Assembly (NCBI GenBank): GCA_027924585.1
Contig: BSBM01000372.1
Location: forward strand, 31,180,001-31,244,000
Length of the DNA: 64,000 bases
Direction of reading: 5' to 3'
Origin: Larix kaempferi
Taxonomy: Eukaryota; Streptophyta; Pinopsida; Pinales; Pinaceae
Shown here: piece after piece, positions 34,123 to 48,240 of the stretch
How the letters are laid out: each line of letters starts with the position of its first letter
Numbering within the stretch: the first letter of the stretch is position 1
Translations under genes and position numbers: made by a program
The notes under the pieces: model-generated
Told to the model about the DNA's origin: nothing
Database searches by the model: none
The model's input: only the letters and a program-made list of their open reading frames with translations

Positions 34123-37100
34123 ATGGAAAAACTGGGAGAATATGCTGAGGAGGAATCTCCCAATGCTGGGACAAGACAGATGTCAAAAGAACTTGAGGCA
34201 GAAGAAGAAATTGCTCCCACCACTGAGCTGATGCAGACTATAAGAGGATTAAAGACAGAAATGGAAACGGTTAAGAAGGATAATGAAAGAATTCTAAAGA
34301 CTCAGGAACAGCTAAATCAGCTATTGATAGAAAAATTTCAAACTGACGGAAGGAGCAAACCAGCTGACTCAGAAGAAGTTAATCATCCAAGAGGGTCAAA
34401 AAGGACAAAACCAACTAAATCTGACAGCAGTTCCTCATCTGAAGAAAGAAAGGGACAGCCCAGTTATCACACTAGCAGTGACAGCAGTGAAGCTGAGATG
34501 CACAACCGAAGGAAAAAGTACAGGCCTTATGAAGAGATTTCCGGGGAGTTTAAGAAGATAAAGCCCCCAACTTTCAATGGAGAAACTGAAACTGGAGAAG
34601 AGGCAGAATCCTGGTTATCCGGGATGAGAAAATATTTTCAGATCTATAACTACTCAAATCAGCTAAAGGCAAGAATGGCCATCTACAACCTCTCGGGAAA
34701 GGCGGACATATGGTGGCAAGACCTGAAAAGGGTCAAAGGGATCAAAGAAAGAGAAGTTAATTGGAGTACCTTTAAAAGGTATTTCAAGAAGAAATTCCTG
34801 TCCGAGCAGTATTATGAAGAAAGGGCTAAAGAATTTTATGAACTAAAACTCGGATCTATGACGATGAAGGACTTAAACAGTAAATTTTTAAGTCTGTTGC
34901 GTTATGTACCGTATTTTGTCGAAGAGAAACCAAAAATACAGCGGTTTCTTAGTTGCCTGCCTTATCATATCAAGGACAGAATTGAATATGACAACCCCAA
35001 AACACTGGAAGAAGCTATGCGCAAGGCAAACTTCTGTTACGAACAGAATAAAAAGAAAGAAGGGATAGCCAGTTGGAAAGCCAAAAAGAACAGCAATCTG
35101 ATCGAGTACAAGAAAAAGGAATTTGTTCCCCATAAAAATTTCAAGAATGGCAAAAACGGGAACCACTTTAATAGTAAAAGTTTCCAAGGAAACAAAAATG
35201 GAGCTGTCAGCCATTCAAACAATTACAAAAACAGCAAAGAGACTCCTAATAACCATGGAAACTACATCAAAAATTTTGAGCGAAAAGAACCTGTCAAGTG
35301 CTGGGAATGTAATGGGCCACATTATGCTTCAGTCTGCCCAAACAGAAAGAAACAAGTCAGCAATATTCATACTGTTCAAGACGAAATGACAGTTGGAGAT
35401 TTTGCAGGAACTATGCCCCGAATCAATGCAGCGTTGGAAAACCGCCAGGCTGACTACCAAACTTCCATGGTGGAAGTAGGAGGTATGATTAACAAAACCC
35501 CAGTTACTATATTAATAGATCCCGGTGCTAGTCTTAGTTATATTTCACCTCAACTGGTAGAAAAATGTAATTTGACTGTTGAAAGGTTTGATAATTCTTG
35601 GTCTGTACAATTAGCTACTGGGGCTAAGAAGAAAGTAAACTGCTATGTAAAAGAATGCATCTTAAACATGACTGATTTTAGAACTACAGTTAAACTGAAC
35701 GTTTTACCACTTGGCTCTTATGACATACTTATCGGAATGGACTGGTTGGAACAACATAGGGTCGTTTTAAACTGTTTTGACAAAACTTTTAGGTGTATAA
35801 ACAGTAGTGGACAGCCTGTAACTGTTAGGGGTATTCCTAGGAAAACAGTAGTTAGGCAAATTTCTGCATTACAACTTAAAAGAGCAGTCAGGAAAGGATG
35901 CAAGACCTATGCTGTAACTATTACAGACGAGACCGATAAATCTGAAAACAACCAGAAAACAGTAGAGAACATTCCTGTCGTCAATGAATTTATTGACGTT
36001 TTTCCTGAGGAAATTCCAGAATTGCCTCCCAAGAGAGAGCTTGACTTTACCATTGAGCTGGTACCAGGTGCTGTTCCCAGTTCAAAAGCCCCGTATCGTA
36101 TGAATATCTTGGAGCTTAACGAGTTGAAAACTCAGTTGAAGGAGTTAATAGATAAGAACTATATCCGACCCAGTGTATCCCCTTGGGGAGCACCAGTGAT
36201 TTTCGTTAAGAAGAAGGACGGAACTATGCGACTTTGCATAGATTATCGTCAACTAAACAAGATGACGATCAAAAACAGGTATCCGTTACCTCGTATTGAT
36301 GATCTGTTTGATCAACTACGTGGCGCTACGGTATTCTCTAAGATCGATCTGAGATCGGGTTATCATCAGGTAAGAATTAAAGAAGAAGACATTTTCAAAA
36401 CAGCCTTTAGAACAAGGTACGGACATTACGAATTTGTCGTAATGCCATTTGGACTTACTAATGCCCCAGCGGTTTTCATGTGCTTAATGAACAACATAAT
36501 GCACAAGTACTTAGATAAATTTGTGGTTGTATTTATCGACGACATTTTAGTCTATTCTAAGAGCGAGGAGGAGCACAAGGAACACTTACGTATCGTTTTA
36601 CAAGAACTAAGAGAACAACAACTTTTTGCGAAATTTAGCAAATGTGACTTCTTCAAAGATGAAATCCAGTACTTAGGACATGTAGTCACTAAGGAAGGGA
36701 TTTCAGTGGATCCCGAAAAGATTCGGGCGATTGAAGAATGGCCAGTACCTAAAGATGTGACGGACGTTAGATCTTTCATGGGAATTACCGGTTACTACCG
36801 GAGGTTTATTGAAGGCTTTTCAAAAATAGCCAACCCAATCACTTCTTTGCAGAAGAAAGGCAAGAAGTTTGATTGGAATGCGAAATGTGAAGAAAGTTTC
36901 AAGAAACTTAAGACCTTATTGACAACTGCACCTATTCTTAGAATAGCGGACCCAAATAAAGATTTCATAGTTTGTACCGACGCTTGTAATGATGGCTTAA
37001 GCGGAGTGCTGACTCAAGAAGGACATGTCATTGCTTACGAATCTAGGAAGCTGAAAATCCATGAAAAGAATTATGCCACTTATGACCTAGAATTAGCTGC

Positions 37101-38814
37101 TGTAATTCATGCTTTAAAGATGTGGCGACACCACCTAATAGGAAGAAAATTTACCTTACTAACAGATAATAAAGGTCTGAAATACCTTTTAGACCAGCCA
37201 AATCTAAATGCAAGACAAGCCAGGTGGCTGGCATTCCTAAGTGAATACGATTTTGAAATCCAACACATAAAAGGGAAGGAGAATAAGGTGGCTGATGCCT
37301 TGAGTAGGAATGCAAAACTGAATTTTATATCAGCTAGCAGCACTTATACCTCTGATTTAAATGAACAGCTGGCTGAAGGGATAAAATTAGACGAAAATTA
37401 TCAACATTTACAAATTACAGCCCAAGAACAGCCCACAGAAAGTTTGATAAAAGGGCATAGTTTAAACGAAAACGGATTTTTGCTGTTTAAAGACAGGCTG
37501 TATATCCCTAATGCACCTACAGTTAAGCTGTTAATTTTAGACGAAATACATAAAACCCCTTACTTCGGGCACCCTGGCTATCAAAAGACTATCACTATGT
37601 TGAGAAAAGAATATTTTTGGCCTAACATGAAATCTGAAACTGCTGAATATTTAGCTAAATGTTTGGACTGCCAACAAGTAAAAACAGAACACCAACATCC
37701 AGCTGGATTGCTGCAACCTTTACCTATTCCTAGCTGGAAATGGGAAATAATCAGCCTGGATTTCATTACGGGTTTACCCAAAAATCAACATCAGAATGAT
37801 TCAATTATGGTAGTGGTAGACAAATTAAGTAAATCAGCACATTTTATTCCCGTTAAAACCACATACAAGGCTGCAAACATAGCAGATATCTTTCTAAAAC
37901 AGATTTTTCGGTTACACGGTATTCCAAAGGTTATTATATCAGACAGGGATCCTAAATTTACAGGAAATTTTTGGAGATCCTTGTTCAAAGGATTAAACAC
38001 CACTTTGAATTTCAGCACCTCTTTCCATCCTCAGACTGACGGACAAACGGAAAGAGTTAATCAAATATTAGAAGATCTGTTAAGGATGTATGTTAAAGAT
38101 CAACCAGGTAAGTGGGAGGATTATTTACACTTAGCCGAATTTGCATACAATAACAGCTATCAATCATCAGCTAAGTTTAGTCCTTTTGAGGTTTTGTATG
38201 GACGAAAATGCAACACTCCTATCTCTTGGAGTAATCCGGTAGATAGATTAGTGTTAGGACCTGATTTATTGAAAGAAATGGAACAGATTGTGAAACAAGT
38301 GCAGGAAAACTTGAAGATTGCCCAGGATCGGCAAAAGAGTCAAGCAGATTTGAAAAGAACTCCTAAAGAGTTCCAGGTAGGTGAACATGTGTTCATCAAG
38401 GTAAGACCAAAGAAAAGCTCCCTAAGATTAGGAAGTTGTGCAAAATTAGCACCACGTTACTGTGGTCCATTTGAAATTTTAGCCAGAATTGGTCAAGTTG
38501 CTTATCAGTTAGCATTACCGCCAAATTTAAAAGTACACACTGTCTTTCATATCTCTGTTTTGAAAAAGTATATTCATGATGCTACTCATGTTATTGATTG
38601 GAACATTGTACAGGTAGAACCAGAAGGGGAAGTTCTGGTAGAACCGGATTGTATCCTCGGGAGGAGGGAAATTACTCTACGGAACCGGATAATTGGACAA
38701 GTGAAGGTGCAATGGAAGCACCTTAGTCCTGAAGAATCTACCTGGGAGCTGGAAAGTAAGATGCGGGAAGCATATCCCCATCTATTCCAGCAGGTAGCTG
38801 AAGAAGAAGAATAA
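34123..38814 (+). CDS. Chromovirus-2 Gag-Pol polyprotein, copy 1 (1563 aa)
   Basis: A single uninterrupted frame encodes particle protein, protease, reverse transcriptase/RNase H and integrase for cytoplasmic reverse transcription and nuclear integration. Visible domains: coiled-coil-prone N-terminus (about 33-70), Gag core (about 150-330), knuckle [13 protein letters not shown] (Cys393, Cys396, His400, Cys405, one residue shorter than the usual CCHC), and protease IDPGAS (Asp466). RT spans about 660-830 (active site IDD at 805-807) and RNase H includes Asp953. The integrase zinc finger is His1143, His1150, Cys1180, Cys1183; its core is Asp1213, Asp1274, Glu1310 (exactly 35 residues between the last two). 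A chromodomain occupies about 1503-1558. Residue 1473 is Thr (VHTVFH) where copy 2 and chromovirus-1 have Asn. The start is the first in-frame ATG, 169 bases after the LTR. Confidence 0.95.
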   Translation: MEKLGEYAEEESPNAGTRQMSKELEAEEEIAPTTELMQTIRGLKTEMETVKKDNERILKTQEQLNQLLIEKFQTDGRSKPADSEEVNHPRGSKRTKPTKSDSSSSSEERKGQPSYHTSSDSSEAEMHNRRKKYRPYEEISGEFKKIKPPTFNGETETGEEAESWLSGMRKYFQIYNYSNQLKARMAIYNLSGKADIWWQDLKRVKGIKEREVNWSTFKRYFKKKFLSEQYYEERAKEFYELKLGSMTMKDLNSKFLSLLRYVPYFVEEKPKIQRFLSCLPYHIKDRIEYDNPKTLEEAMRKANFCYEQNKKKEGIASWKAKKNSNLIEYKKKEFVPHKNFKNGKNGNHFNSKSFQGNKNGAVSHSNNYKNSKETPNNHGNYIKNFERKEPVKCWECNGPHYASVCPNRKKQVSNIHTVQDEMTVGDFAGTMPRINAALENRQADYQTSMVEVGGMINKTPVTILIDPGASLSYISPQLVEKCNLTVERFDNSWSVQLATGAKKKVNCYVKECILNMTDFRTTVKLNVLPLGSYDILIGMDWLEQHRVVLNCFDKTFRCINSSGQPVTVRGIPRKTVVRQISALQLKRAVRKGCKTYAVTITDETDKSENNQKTVENIPVVNEFIDVFPEEIPELPPKRELDFTIELVPGAVPSSKAPYRMNILELNELKTQLKELIDKNYIRPSVSPWGAPVIFVKKKDGTMRLCIDYRQLNKMTIKNRYPLPRIDDLFDQLRGATVFSKIDLRSGYHQVRIKEEDIFKTAFRTRYGHYEFVVMPFGLTNAPAVFMCLMNNIMHKYLDKFVVVFIDDILVYSKSEEEHKEHLRIVLQELREQQLFAKFSKCDFFKDEIQYLGHVVTKEGISVDPEKIRAIEEWPVPKDVTDVRSFMGITGYYRRFIEGFSKIANPITSLQKKGKKFDWNAKCEESFKKLKTLLTTAPILRIADPNKDFIVCTDACNDGLSGVLTQEGHVIAYESRKLKIHEKNYATYDLELAAVIHALKMWRHHLIGRKFTLLTDNKGLKYLLDQPNLNARQARWLAFLSEYDFEIQHIKGKENKVADALSRNAKLNFISASSTYTSDLNEQLAEGIKLDENYQHLQITAQEQPTESLIKGHSLNENGFLLFKDRLYIPNAPTVKLLILDEIHKTPYFGHPGYQKTITMLRKEYFWPNMKSETAEYLAKCLDCQQVKTEHQHPAGLLQPLPIPSWKWEIISLDFITGLPKNQHQNDSIMVVVDKLSKSAHFIPVKTTYKAANIADIFLKQIFRLHGIPKVIISDRDPKFTGNFWRSLFKGLNTTLNFSTSFHPQTDGQTERVNQILEDLLRMYVKDQPGKWEDYLHLAEFAYNNSYQSSAKFSPFEVLYGRKCNTPISWSNPVDRLVLGPDLLKEMEQIVKQVQENLKIAQDRQKSQADLKRTPKEFQVGEHVFIKVRPKKSSLRLGSCAKLAPRYCGPFEILARIGQVAYQLALPPNLKVHTVFHISVLKKYIHDATHVIDWNIVQVEPEGEVLVEPDCILGRREITLRNRIIGQVKVQWKHLSPEESTWELESKMREAYPHLFQQVAEEEE

Positions 38815-38841
38815 GTAACATCGAGGACGATGTTACATTTT

Positions 38842-38848
38842 AAGGGGG
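38842..38848 (+). other. Polypurine tract, body 1
   Basis: AAGGGGG followed by TGTGTA, then the middle LTR at 38855. Confidence 0.8.
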
Positions 38849-38854
38849 TGTGTA

Positions 38855-41800
38855 TGTCACATACCCAAATTTTATTAAAATAATGTAATTATTTTTAATA
38901 TTCCTGAGAACATTATGTTAAATTTAATGCTAAGTAGGAATGGATGACTCAGCAGAGTCTCCAAAAAAGGAATGTAAATTCTGAATAATTATTATTAATA
39001 AATAAATTATGGAGACAACAGCATGGGAGAGCTGTTAAAAGAGGTTACTGGTCTAACTGGTGGATGGAATTAGGTGGAAGGACAAAAGACAAGTGGCAGC
39101 ATCCTCAAACACTTCCTGAGTTGCAGGTGGCAACTTCCCTATATTTTGGGGTCATGATTCCCCAAGAAAGTGGAATCTGAGCAGGTGGCTCATTAATGAC
39201 AGTTAGCCCAACTAAGACCTAGGCAATCTTTTAAATACTACTCAATGAACTGAGCTGGGGGTTCAGCAATTGTTCTAGAGGGAGAATACATTCAGGTGAA
39301 TGCTATTCAGGAGTCCCATTGAGGAAGTGGGAAAATAGTAAGGAAGTGTTTTGAGCAGGAAGTTGCAGTAACTTGGTTCCAGTATAGCTGTTTTGGCTGA
39401 GGGAATTATTTGACCGTACTTAGATTCCAGCCAGTTAGACCAGAGCAAGCTCGGGGGTCCTGAGAAGTGCTGTCTGGGCACTCTCCAGGAATTGGTAGGG
39501 AGGAACAGCCTCCCATTGCTGTTATTGTCTACCATAGTTACAGGTTCTGTCACTCTTCCTGTTGTTGGTTTAATTTAGTTTCATATGAGATATTCTAGCA
39601 CAGCTATGTTTTGACTGTTTTCAACTTCAGTAAATCAGTCTCAGTACTTTCTTTTAGTATAAATTTCAGAATGCAGATGTTGTAGAAAATTCCTATTTGT
39701 ATTTAAATGGAGTATTTATCTTATACAGAACCTAGTTGTTACTGTTACAGTTAACAATACCAAGTTTATGCATATTCTAGAATTTCTGTTATTTGTTAAA
39801 TAATAGACAGAAATGTTAAACAGTAGATATTCCAGATTTATAGCTATTAACAATCATAAGAACAAATCTAGATAAATCTTAGTTTTACTTCGAGTTATTT
39901 TCCTGTTAGAGTAAGCTACCTGTATATATATATATATATATATATATTGCATATTTCAGTTAACTTTAGTTTCATGTCATTCTTTTATCGAGTTAACAGA
40001 TAAACAACACTTATCTTAAGGTATTGTTCTTACTCAGAACATGTTTACAGTTGTTGATTAACTGAAGGGGCGACTGTGATAATATTTCATTGTTACCAGC
40101 TTCCACATAATATCAAACATTTACACAGTAGTCAAGTACAAACACTAGCAACTGTAGATTATTATTTTTCCTTCTATCTAGTTTTAGAACACAGTAATCA
40201 TGTCATTATAATAGAAATAACAGAGTTGTTTTTAAACAAATCAAACATATTAATACAACAGAGAAACAGTCGACGAACGCAACCATCATTGGCTGTTACA
40301 AACCATCCTAATTTATACACAGTAATAATATTTAATCAATTTAAATGTCTCTCTTGGAGTTTTCTCAAAAACCTACACGGCCGTAGCCATACAATAACTC
40401 TACAACAGACTTAAAAATAAATGAAGGATGCCTTATATGGTAGACAGACTTATAGTATCTTATTACATAGTCTATGTTTATATTATTCTACTCACAGTGT
40501 TGTTTAATAACAATACAAGAATCGAAATAAACATTGTTACAATTCATTCCCGGTCGCTATCTAGTTAACAAACTCCACATATATAGGTTGAACACAAAAC
40601 AGAACCCCATTTCGCCAGAACCACCCTATGATTATAACTATTACAGGCACAGTCGATAAACTTTCACCATGTTCTATCTAACTTTTCCAATAGAATAAAA
40701 ACGCAGAGAGATAATTTAGGGTTTCATTTATAAACAGAGTTATCATCCATTGCACGTACTGAAGAATACATCTATCCATACATTCCAAACACATTCTAAT
40801 AATTTAACAAAACATAAACACGACCATACCAGGCCCAGTATATATTAAGTATAAATATCATATGGCGAGGTTAAAAACCCCATGCTCAGCCATTACAAAG
40901 TACAACAACCGAAACCCTGGCCTCATAAGTCTTGGCCGTGAATGGCTCTCCATAAACTTAACAGGGTTTCAACCCCATTTCATTCAAACAAAACAACTTC
41001 ATACATATGACTGCACCTACAAACATCAGGTCGATAATGACCTCAACACACAGGAGTTGCCCTCCGAGACACAACCCTAACCACTAAAACCAGCAAAGGA
41101 AGAGACAGCCGTGGATAACCAGGCTTACCCGGAGGAGCCTGCGTGGGTGACAAAGTCCTGTACACCATCAAGAGCCGCGTGACCTGTTAAATAACAAATG
41201 CCGAGGGTTTTAGTCACCACTTTGAATGCAGAGAATAGAATTAGAAATGTAAATATAATTAATGATTATAAAACATAAAGACTGTAAAAAAAAGACTGTG
41301 ATTTATCTTACCGAGACATGGAGGAAGTTAACAGTGGACAATCGGTAGCTACAAGCTGAACAAACAGAGAAGCCCCATCATCTTCATCAGATGGGTGAGC
41401 AAAAGAAACTATCATAACATTCTTGACAGCCGAGACAAGGTAACAGTTCCCAACGAAACCCTCACGCTGGGATTGAACCAGTCAAGAAGCAAACCCAAAG
41501 CCCAATTGCATCAACCCTCTCATAACCTAAAGACATTACCGAAACCCTATCTCATACCCACACCAGCACAGTGACGAACTGTAAATAGCTGGGACTTAAA
41601 CCTATAATGAGCAACGAGACCACGAAGCAGTAAAACTATAGCAGACGCTATCACCAGAGCCGAGGACATACCCTATTGCCGAATGGAACCACGAGGCCAT
41701 AACCACCACACTCTGCACATTGTTACAGTGCCTTCATTACAAAACTCAGACAGGGAGGGTTTCATCCTTAGGACCCGAGCCCGAAGGCAACTACAATAAC

Positions 41801-43340
41801 CTGTAGGGTTTCGATAGCAGCTTATATATCGCCCATCACATGGAGGAGATTCAACCACGTAGCACACAAATACATCAACGTAATATGGGTCGAGATTATA
41901 TAGTTCAAATTGCAATCCAAATCATTATACACCGATTCCAAATCATTTCATATATAAGTCAAACGTATAAGATAACAAATGATATATAATCATTTGGCAT
42001 ATAGTGCATGCCCTGCAGATGAATCGTCGAAAATCCCAAGCGCTTGGAATGTATAATCACTACAATGATATAAATAAGAGTTAGTCAACATCACATATGG
42101 ATTATTCCATAACTTAATAGGGTGGATAATACCTTAATATATTTTGGTTATAAATCTTATCCATGGTAAGGGAAAAACATTAGGACTATGACAAAATCAA
42201 GTTAATGCACATTTACAATGAAACCAGGGCATAGGTTAATGTCATTAGCATATCACTTTACACAAGGTGGTGGTCAACTTCAACCCTAGAGTTTTCTCTA
42301 TGGCCTAGTATGATAAATACAACCATAACACTATATTGAATATAAAGTTTGCCAATGTATGGAATATTATGATTATTGCACAATCATTATATTATATATA
42401 TAAATTAATACCAAGCCATAGATTAATGCCATAGTCATATTACATTTCTATGTTCATATAAGTACCAAGGTAGTCAACCTTCAAATGAAAATGCCTCGTT
42501 ATTTAATACTTGAAATGTTACCAAGTCTTTAAGACAATATATACATTGCCATTATATACTATCATCAGAATTGCTACCAATACTATTGTTAACAGTAACA
42601 ATTTGAAAAATAAACCTCTATTATTAAGATGTTGAAATAGAGCTTCATCTACAGGTTTACATCGTAAAGATAGTTAAAATCAAGGCACCGTCAGGTAACA
42701 TAAGTTAAACTCTAAGTGGACATTGGACTTCGATGCATAGGATTATATTGAAACAACGCTAGAGGCGTCACCTTCTCAACTCGCATTATCAATGCATGAA
42801 CAAAACAGTAGTCACCGGTATTAAGTTGACAACAGGTCACATGATGCAAAGACACTTTATACAGCCAAAAATTCTGATATCACAATTGTTTCATTGTTAG
42901 TTACAACAGTAACATAGCATAATAATCATAAAAACATAATTATAACTGAGACAATGTAAATCTTCGTAACACTTGACGATACTAGCTGAATAAGAAATAT
43001 CATGACGATCATTAAGTTTTGAAGTATAGGGAGTATTGATGCTCACCAAGTTTTACATACAGTGATCCTTACTTCACTGGCGCACCTGAGAAACAAAAGA
43101 CGACGTATGCATTAGCTCGTAAGCTAAGTAAGCCAGTCAACTACGACTAGCTCTTCCCTTGCGGTTCAAAACAAAACAGTCATTAATTACAATCACCGAA
43201 ATCAAAGCTTTAATAAAACAGGGTCTTTAAACAGTTTATGTTAGTTATTTAAATTAAAACAATATCAGAAATACTACCTAATTAACATTTATTGTTACGA
43301 ATAAAAATTTTAAATTTTTCAGAAATAACGGGTTCTGACA
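38855..43340 (+). repeat. Chromovirus-2 LTR 2, middle (4486 bp)
   Basis: It carries the LTR 3 state at all five sites where LTR 1 differs, and one private change (A at 38867 in place of C). It serves both as 3' LTR of body 1 and 5' LTR of body 2. Confidence 0.95.
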
Positions 43341-43342
43341 TG

Positions 43343-43354
43343 TGGTATCAGAGC
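43343..43354 (+). other. Primer-binding site, body 2
   Basis: TGGTATCAGAGC, identical in position and sequence to that of body 1. Confidence 0.92.
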
Positions 43355-43508
43355 CAGATTCAGACACTAGGCCTGGATGTGACTCCACTAAACTTCCGCA
43401 AACAGCGATCATAAAAGAAGATTTTGTTTTATTTATAAAATACTAACATATATTTCGGTTTCATGTACAGTACAGAAAAATTCTCTTTTCTGAATTTTTC
43501 AGACAGAT

Positions 43509-46500
43509 ATGGAAAAACTGGGAGAATATGCTGAGGAGGAATCTCCCAATGCTGGGACAAGACAGATGTCAAAAGAACTTGAGGCAGAAGAAGAAATTGC
43601 TCCCACCACTGAGCTGATGCAGACTATAAGAGGATTAAAGACAGAAATGGAAACGGTTAAGAAGGATAATGAAAGAATTCTAAAGACTCAGGAACAGCTA
43701 AATCAGCTATTGATAGAAAAATTTCAAACTGACGGAAGGAGCAAACCAGCTGACTCAGAAGAAGTTAATCATCCAAGAGGGTCAAAAAGGACAAAACCAA
43801 CTAAATCTGACAGCAGTTCCTCATCTGAAGAAAGAAAGGGACAGCCCAGTTATCACACTAGCAGTGACAGCAGTGAAGCTGAGATGCACAACCGAAGGAA
43901 AAAGTACAGGCCTTATGAAGAGATTTCCGGGGAGTTTAAGAAGATAAAGCCCCCAACTTTCAATGGAGAAACTGAAACTGGAGAAGAGGCAGAATCCTGG
44001 TTATCCGGGATGAGAAAATATTTTCAGATCTATAACTACTCAAATCAGCTAAAGGCAAGAATGGCCATCTACAACCTCTCGGGAAAGGCGGACATATGGT
44101 GGCAAGACCTGAAAAGGGTCAAAGGGATCAAAGAAAGAGAAGTTAATTGGAGTACCTTTAAAAGGTATTTCAAGAAGAAATTCCTGTCCGAGCAGTATTA
44201 TGAAGAAAGGGCTAAAGAATTTTATGAACTAAAACTCGGATCTATGACGATGAAGGACTTAAACAGTAAATTTTTAAGTCTGTTGCGTTATGTACCGTAT
44301 TTTGTCGAAGAGAAACCAAAAATACAGCGGTTTCTTAGTTGCCTGCCTTATCATATCAAGGACAGAATTGAATATGACAACCCCAAAACACTGGAAGAAG
44401 CTATGCGCAAGGCAAACTTCTGTTACGAACAGAATAAAAAGAAAGAAGGGATAGCCAGTTGGAAAGCCAAAAAGAACAGCAATCTGATCGAGTACAAGAA
44501 AAAGGAATTTGTTCCCCATAAAAATTTCAAGAATGGCAAAAACGGGAACCACTTTAATAGTAAAAGTTTCCAAGGAAACAAAAATGGAGCTGTCAGCCAT
44601 TCAAACAATTACAAAAACAGCAAAGAGACTCCTAATAACCATGGAAACTACATCAAAAATTTTGAGCGAAAAGAACCTGTCAAGTGCTGGGAATGTAATG
44701 GGCCACATTATGCTTCAGTCTGCCCAAACAGAAAGAAACAAGTCAGCAATATTCATACTGTTCAAGACGAAATGACAGTTGGAGATTTTGCAGGAACTAT
44801 GCCCCGAATCAATGCAGCGTTGGAAAACCGCCAGGCTGACTACCAAACTTCCATGGTGGAAGTAGGAGGTATGATTAACAAAACCCCAGTTACTATATTA
44901 ATAGATCCCGGTGCTAGTCTTAGTTATATTTCACCTCAGCTGGTAGAAAAATGTAATTTGACTGTTGAAAGGTTTGATAATTCTTGGTCTGTACAATTAG
45001 CTACTGGGGCTAAGAAGAAAGTAAACTGCTATGTAAAAGAATGCATCTTAAACATGACTGATTTTAGAACTACAGTTAAACTGAACGTTTTACCACTTGG
45101 CTCTTATGACATACTTATCGGAATGGACTGGTTGGAACAACATAGGGTCGTTTTAAACTGTTTTGACAAAACTTTTAGGTGTATAAACAGTAGTGGACAG
45201 CCTGTAACTGTTAGGGGTATTCCTAGGAAAACAGTAGTTAGGCAAATTTCTGCATTACAACTTAAAAGAGCAGTCAGGAAAGGATGCAAGACCTATGCTG
45301 TAACTATTACAGACGAGACCGATAAATCTGAAAACAACCAGAAAACAGTAGAGAACATTCCTGTCGTCAATGAATTTATTGACGTTTTTCCTGAGGAAAT
45401 TCCAGAATTGCCTCCCAAGAGAGAGCTTGACTTTACCATTGAGCTGGTACCAGGTGCTGTTCCCAGTTCAAAAGCCCCGTATCGTATGAATATCTTGGAG
45501 CTTAACGAGTTGAAAACTCAGTTGAAGGAGTTAATAGATAAGAACTATATCCGACCCAGTGTATCCCCTTGGGGAGCACCAGTGATTTTCGTTAAGAAGA
45601 AGGACGGAACTATGCGACTTTGCATAGATTATCGTCAACTAAACAAGATGACGATCAAAAACAGGTATCCGTTACCTCGTATTGATGATCTGTTTGATCA
45701 ACTACGTGGCGCTACGGTATTCTCTAAGATCGATCTGAGATCGGGTTATCATCAGGTAAGAATTAAAGAAGAAGACATTTTCAAAACAGCCTTTAGAACA
45801 AGGTACGGACATTACGAATTTGTCGTAATGCCATTTGGACTTACTAATGCCCCAGCGGTTTTCATGTGCTTAATGAACAACATAATGCACAAGTACTTAG
45901 ATAAATTTGTGGTTGTATTTATCGACGACATTTTAGTCTATTCTAAGAGCGAGGAGGAGCACAAGGAACACTTACGTATCGTTTTACAAGAACTAAGAGA
46001 ACAACAACTTTTTGCGAAATTTAGCAAATGTGACTTCTTCAAAGATGAAATCCAGTACTTAGGACATGTAGTCACTAAGGAAGGGATTTCAGTGGATCCC
46101 GAAAAGATTCGGGCGATTGAAGAATGGCCAGTACCTAAAGATGTGACGGACGTTAGATCTTTCATGGGAATTACCGGTTACTACCGGAGGTTTATTGAAG
46201 GCTTTTCAAAAATAGCCAACCCAATCACTTCTTTGCAGAAGAAAGGCAAGAAGTTTGATTGGAATGCGAAATGTGAAGAAAGTTTCAAGAAACTTAAGAC
46301 CTTATTGACAACTGCACCTATTCTTAGAATAGCGGACCCAAATAAAGATTTCATAGTTTGTACCGACGCTTGTAATGATGGCTTAAGCGGAGTGCTGACT
46401 CAAGAAGGACATGTCATTGCTTACGAATCTAGGAAGCTGAAAATCCATGAAAAGAATTATGCCACTTATGACCTAGAATTAGCTGCTGTAATTCATGCTT

Positions 46501-48200
46501 TAAAGATGTGGCGACACCACCTAATAGGAAGAAAATTTACCTTACTAACAGATAATAAAGGTCTGAAATACCTTTTAGACCAGCCAAATCTAAATGCAAG
46601 ACAAGCCAGGTGGCTGGCATTCCTAAGTGAATACGATTTTGAAATCCAACACATAAAAGGGAAGGAGAATAAGGTGGCTGATGCCTTGAGTAGGAATGCA
46701 AAACTGAATTTTATATCAGCTAGCAGCACTTATACCTCTGATTTAAATGAACAGCTGGCTGAAGGGATAAAATTAGACGAAAATTATCAACATTTACAAA
46801 TTACAGCCCAAGAACAGCCCACAGAAAGTTTGATAAAAGGGCATAGTTTAAACGAAAACGGATTTTTGCTGTTTAAAGACAGGCTGTATATCCCTAATGC
46901 ACCTACAGTTAAGCTGTTAATTTTAGACGAAATACATAAAACCCCTTACTTCGGGCACCCTGGCTATCAAAAGACTATCACTATGTTGAGAAAAGAATAT
47001 TTTTGGCCTAACATGAAATCTGAAACTGCTGAATATTTAGCTAAATGTTTGGACTGCCAACAAGTAAAAACAGAACACCAACATCCAGCTGGATTGCTGC
47101 AACCTTTACCTATTCCTAGCTGGAAATGGGAAATAATCAGCCTGGATTTCATTACGGGTTTACCCAAAAATCAACATCAGAATGATTCAATTATGGTAGT
47201 GGTAGACAAATTAAGTAAATCAGCACATTTTATTCCCGTTAAAACCACATACAAGGCTGCAAACATAGCAGATATCTTTCTAAAACAGATTTTTCGGTTA
47301 CACGGTATTCCAAAGGTTATTATATCAGACAGGGATCCTAAATTTACAGGAAATTTTTGGAGATCCTTGTTCAAAGGATTAAACACCACTTTGAATTTCA
47401 GCACCTCTTTCCATCCTCAGACTGACGGACAAACGGAAAGAGTTAATCAAATATTAGAAGATCTGTTAAGGATGTATGTTAAAGATCAACCAGGTAAGTG
47501 GGAGGATTATTTACACTTAGCCGAATTTGCATACAATAACAGCTATCAATCATCAGCTAAGTTTAGTCCTTTTGAGGTTTTGTATGGACGAAAATGCAAC
47601 ACTCCTATCTCTTGGAGTAATCCGGTAGATAGATTAGTGTTAGGACCTGATTTATTGAAAGAAATGGAACAGATTGTGAAACAAGTGCAGGAAAACTTGA
47701 AGATTGCCCAGGATCGGCAAAAGAGTCAAGCAGATTTGAAAAGAACTCCTAAAGAGTTCCAGGTAGGTGAACATGTGTTCATCAAGGTAAGACCAAAGAA
47801 AAGCTCCCTAAGATTAGGAAGTTGTGCAAAATTAGCACCACGTTACTGTGGTCCATTTGAAATTTTAGCCAGAATTGGTCAAGTTGCTTATCAGTTAGCA
47901 TTACCGCCAAATTTAAAAGTACACAATGTCTTTCATATCTCTGTTTTGAAAAAGTATATTCATGATGCTACTCATGTTATTGATTGGAACATTGTACAGG
48001 TAGAACCAGAAGGGGAAGTTCTGGTAGAACCGGATTGTATCCTCGGGAGGAGGGAAATTACTCTACGGAACCGGATAATTGGACAAGTGAAGGTGCAATG
48101 GAAGCACCTTAGTCCTGAAGAATCTACCTGGGAGCTGGAAAGTAAGATGCGGGAAGCATATCCCCATCTATTCCAGCAGGTAGCTGAAGAAGAAGAATAA
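43509..48200 (+). CDS. Chromovirus-2 Gag-Pol polyprotein, copy 2 (1563 aa)
   Basis: The frame is identical in length and domain layout to copy 1, 9386 bases downstream, with all catalytic residues kept (protease Asp466, RT IDD 805-807, integrase Asp1213/Asp1274/Glu1310, C-terminal chromodomain). I found two nucleotide differences from copy 1: a silent G at 44939, and A at 47926, which gives Asn1473 (VHNVFH) instead of Thr. Asn is also present at this place in chromovirus-1, so copy 2 is likely ancestral here. Flanked by its own primer site and polypurine tract, it looks fully competent from sequence. Expression cannot be judged. Confidence 0.95.
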   Translation: MEKLGEYAEEESPNAGTRQMSKELEAEEEIAPTTELMQTIRGLKTEMETVKKDNERILKTQEQLNQLLIEKFQTDGRSKPADSEEVNHPRGSKRTKPTKSDSSSSSEERKGQPSYHTSSDSSEAEMHNRRKKYRPYEEISGEFKKIKPPTFNGETETGEEAESWLSGMRKYFQIYNYSNQLKARMAIYNLSGKADIWWQDLKRVKGIKEREVNWSTFKRYFKKKFLSEQYYEERAKEFYELKLGSMTMKDLNSKFLSLLRYVPYFVEEKPKIQRFLSCLPYHIKDRIEYDNPKTLEEAMRKANFCYEQNKKKEGIASWKAKKNSNLIEYKKKEFVPHKNFKNGKNGNHFNSKSFQGNKNGAVSHSNNYKNSKETPNNHGNYIKNFERKEPVKCWECNGPHYASVCPNRKKQVSNIHTVQDEMTVGDFAGTMPRINAALENRQADYQTSMVEVGGMINKTPVTILIDPGASLSYISPQLVEKCNLTVERFDNSWSVQLATGAKKKVNCYVKECILNMTDFRTTVKLNVLPLGSYDILIGMDWLEQHRVVLNCFDKTFRCINSSGQPVTVRGIPRKTVVRQISALQLKRAVRKGCKTYAVTITDETDKSENNQKTVENIPVVNEFIDVFPEEIPELPPKRELDFTIELVPGAVPSSKAPYRMNILELNELKTQLKELIDKNYIRPSVSPWGAPVIFVKKKDGTMRLCIDYRQLNKMTIKNRYPLPRIDDLFDQLRGATVFSKIDLRSGYHQVRIKEEDIFKTAFRTRYGHYEFVVMPFGLTNAPAVFMCLMNNIMHKYLDKFVVVFIDDILVYSKSEEEHKEHLRIVLQELREQQLFAKFSKCDFFKDEIQYLGHVVTKEGISVDPEKIRAIEEWPVPKDVTDVRSFMGITGYYRRFIEGFSKIANPITSLQKKGKKFDWNAKCEESFKKLKTLLTTAPILRIADPNKDFIVCTDACNDGLSGVLTQEGHVIAYESRKLKIHEKNYATYDLELAAVIHALKMWRHHLIGRKFTLLTDNKGLKYLLDQPNLNARQARWLAFLSEYDFEIQHIKGKENKVADALSRNAKLNFISASSTYTSDLNEQLAEGIKLDENYQHLQITAQEQPTESLIKGHSLNENGFLLFKDRLYIPNAPTVKLLILDEIHKTPYFGHPGYQKTITMLRKEYFWPNMKSETAEYLAKCLDCQQVKTEHQHPAGLLQPLPIPSWKWEIISLDFITGLPKNQHQNDSIMVVVDKLSKSAHFIPVKTTYKAANIADIFLKQIFRLHGIPKVIISDRDPKFTGNFWRSLFKGLNTTLNFSTSFHPQTDGQTERVNQILEDLLRMYVKDQPGKWEDYLHLAEFAYNNSYQSSAKFSPFEVLYGRKCNTPISWSNPVDRLVLGPDLLKEMEQIVKQVQENLKIAQDRQKSQADLKRTPKEFQVGEHVFIKVRPKKSSLRLGSCAKLAPRYCGPFEILARIGQVAYQLALPPNLKVHNVFHISVLKKYIHDATHVIDWNIVQVEPEGEVLVEPDCILGRREITLRNRIIGQVKVQWKHLSPEESTWELESKMREAYPHLFQQVAEEEE

Positions 48201-48227
48201 GTAACATCGAGGACGATGTTACATTTT

Positions 48228-48234
48228 AAGGGGG
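48228..48234 (+). other. Polypurine tract, body 2
   Basis: AAGGGGG, six bases before the third LTR. Confidence 0.8.
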
Positions 48235-48240
48235 TGTGTA

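Noticed and set aside
29471-48240. Assembly artefact duplicating one 9.4-kb unit
   Set aside because: Two body differences, five LTR 1 differences and one private LTR 2 change argue against a simple copied contig. Long reads would settle it.
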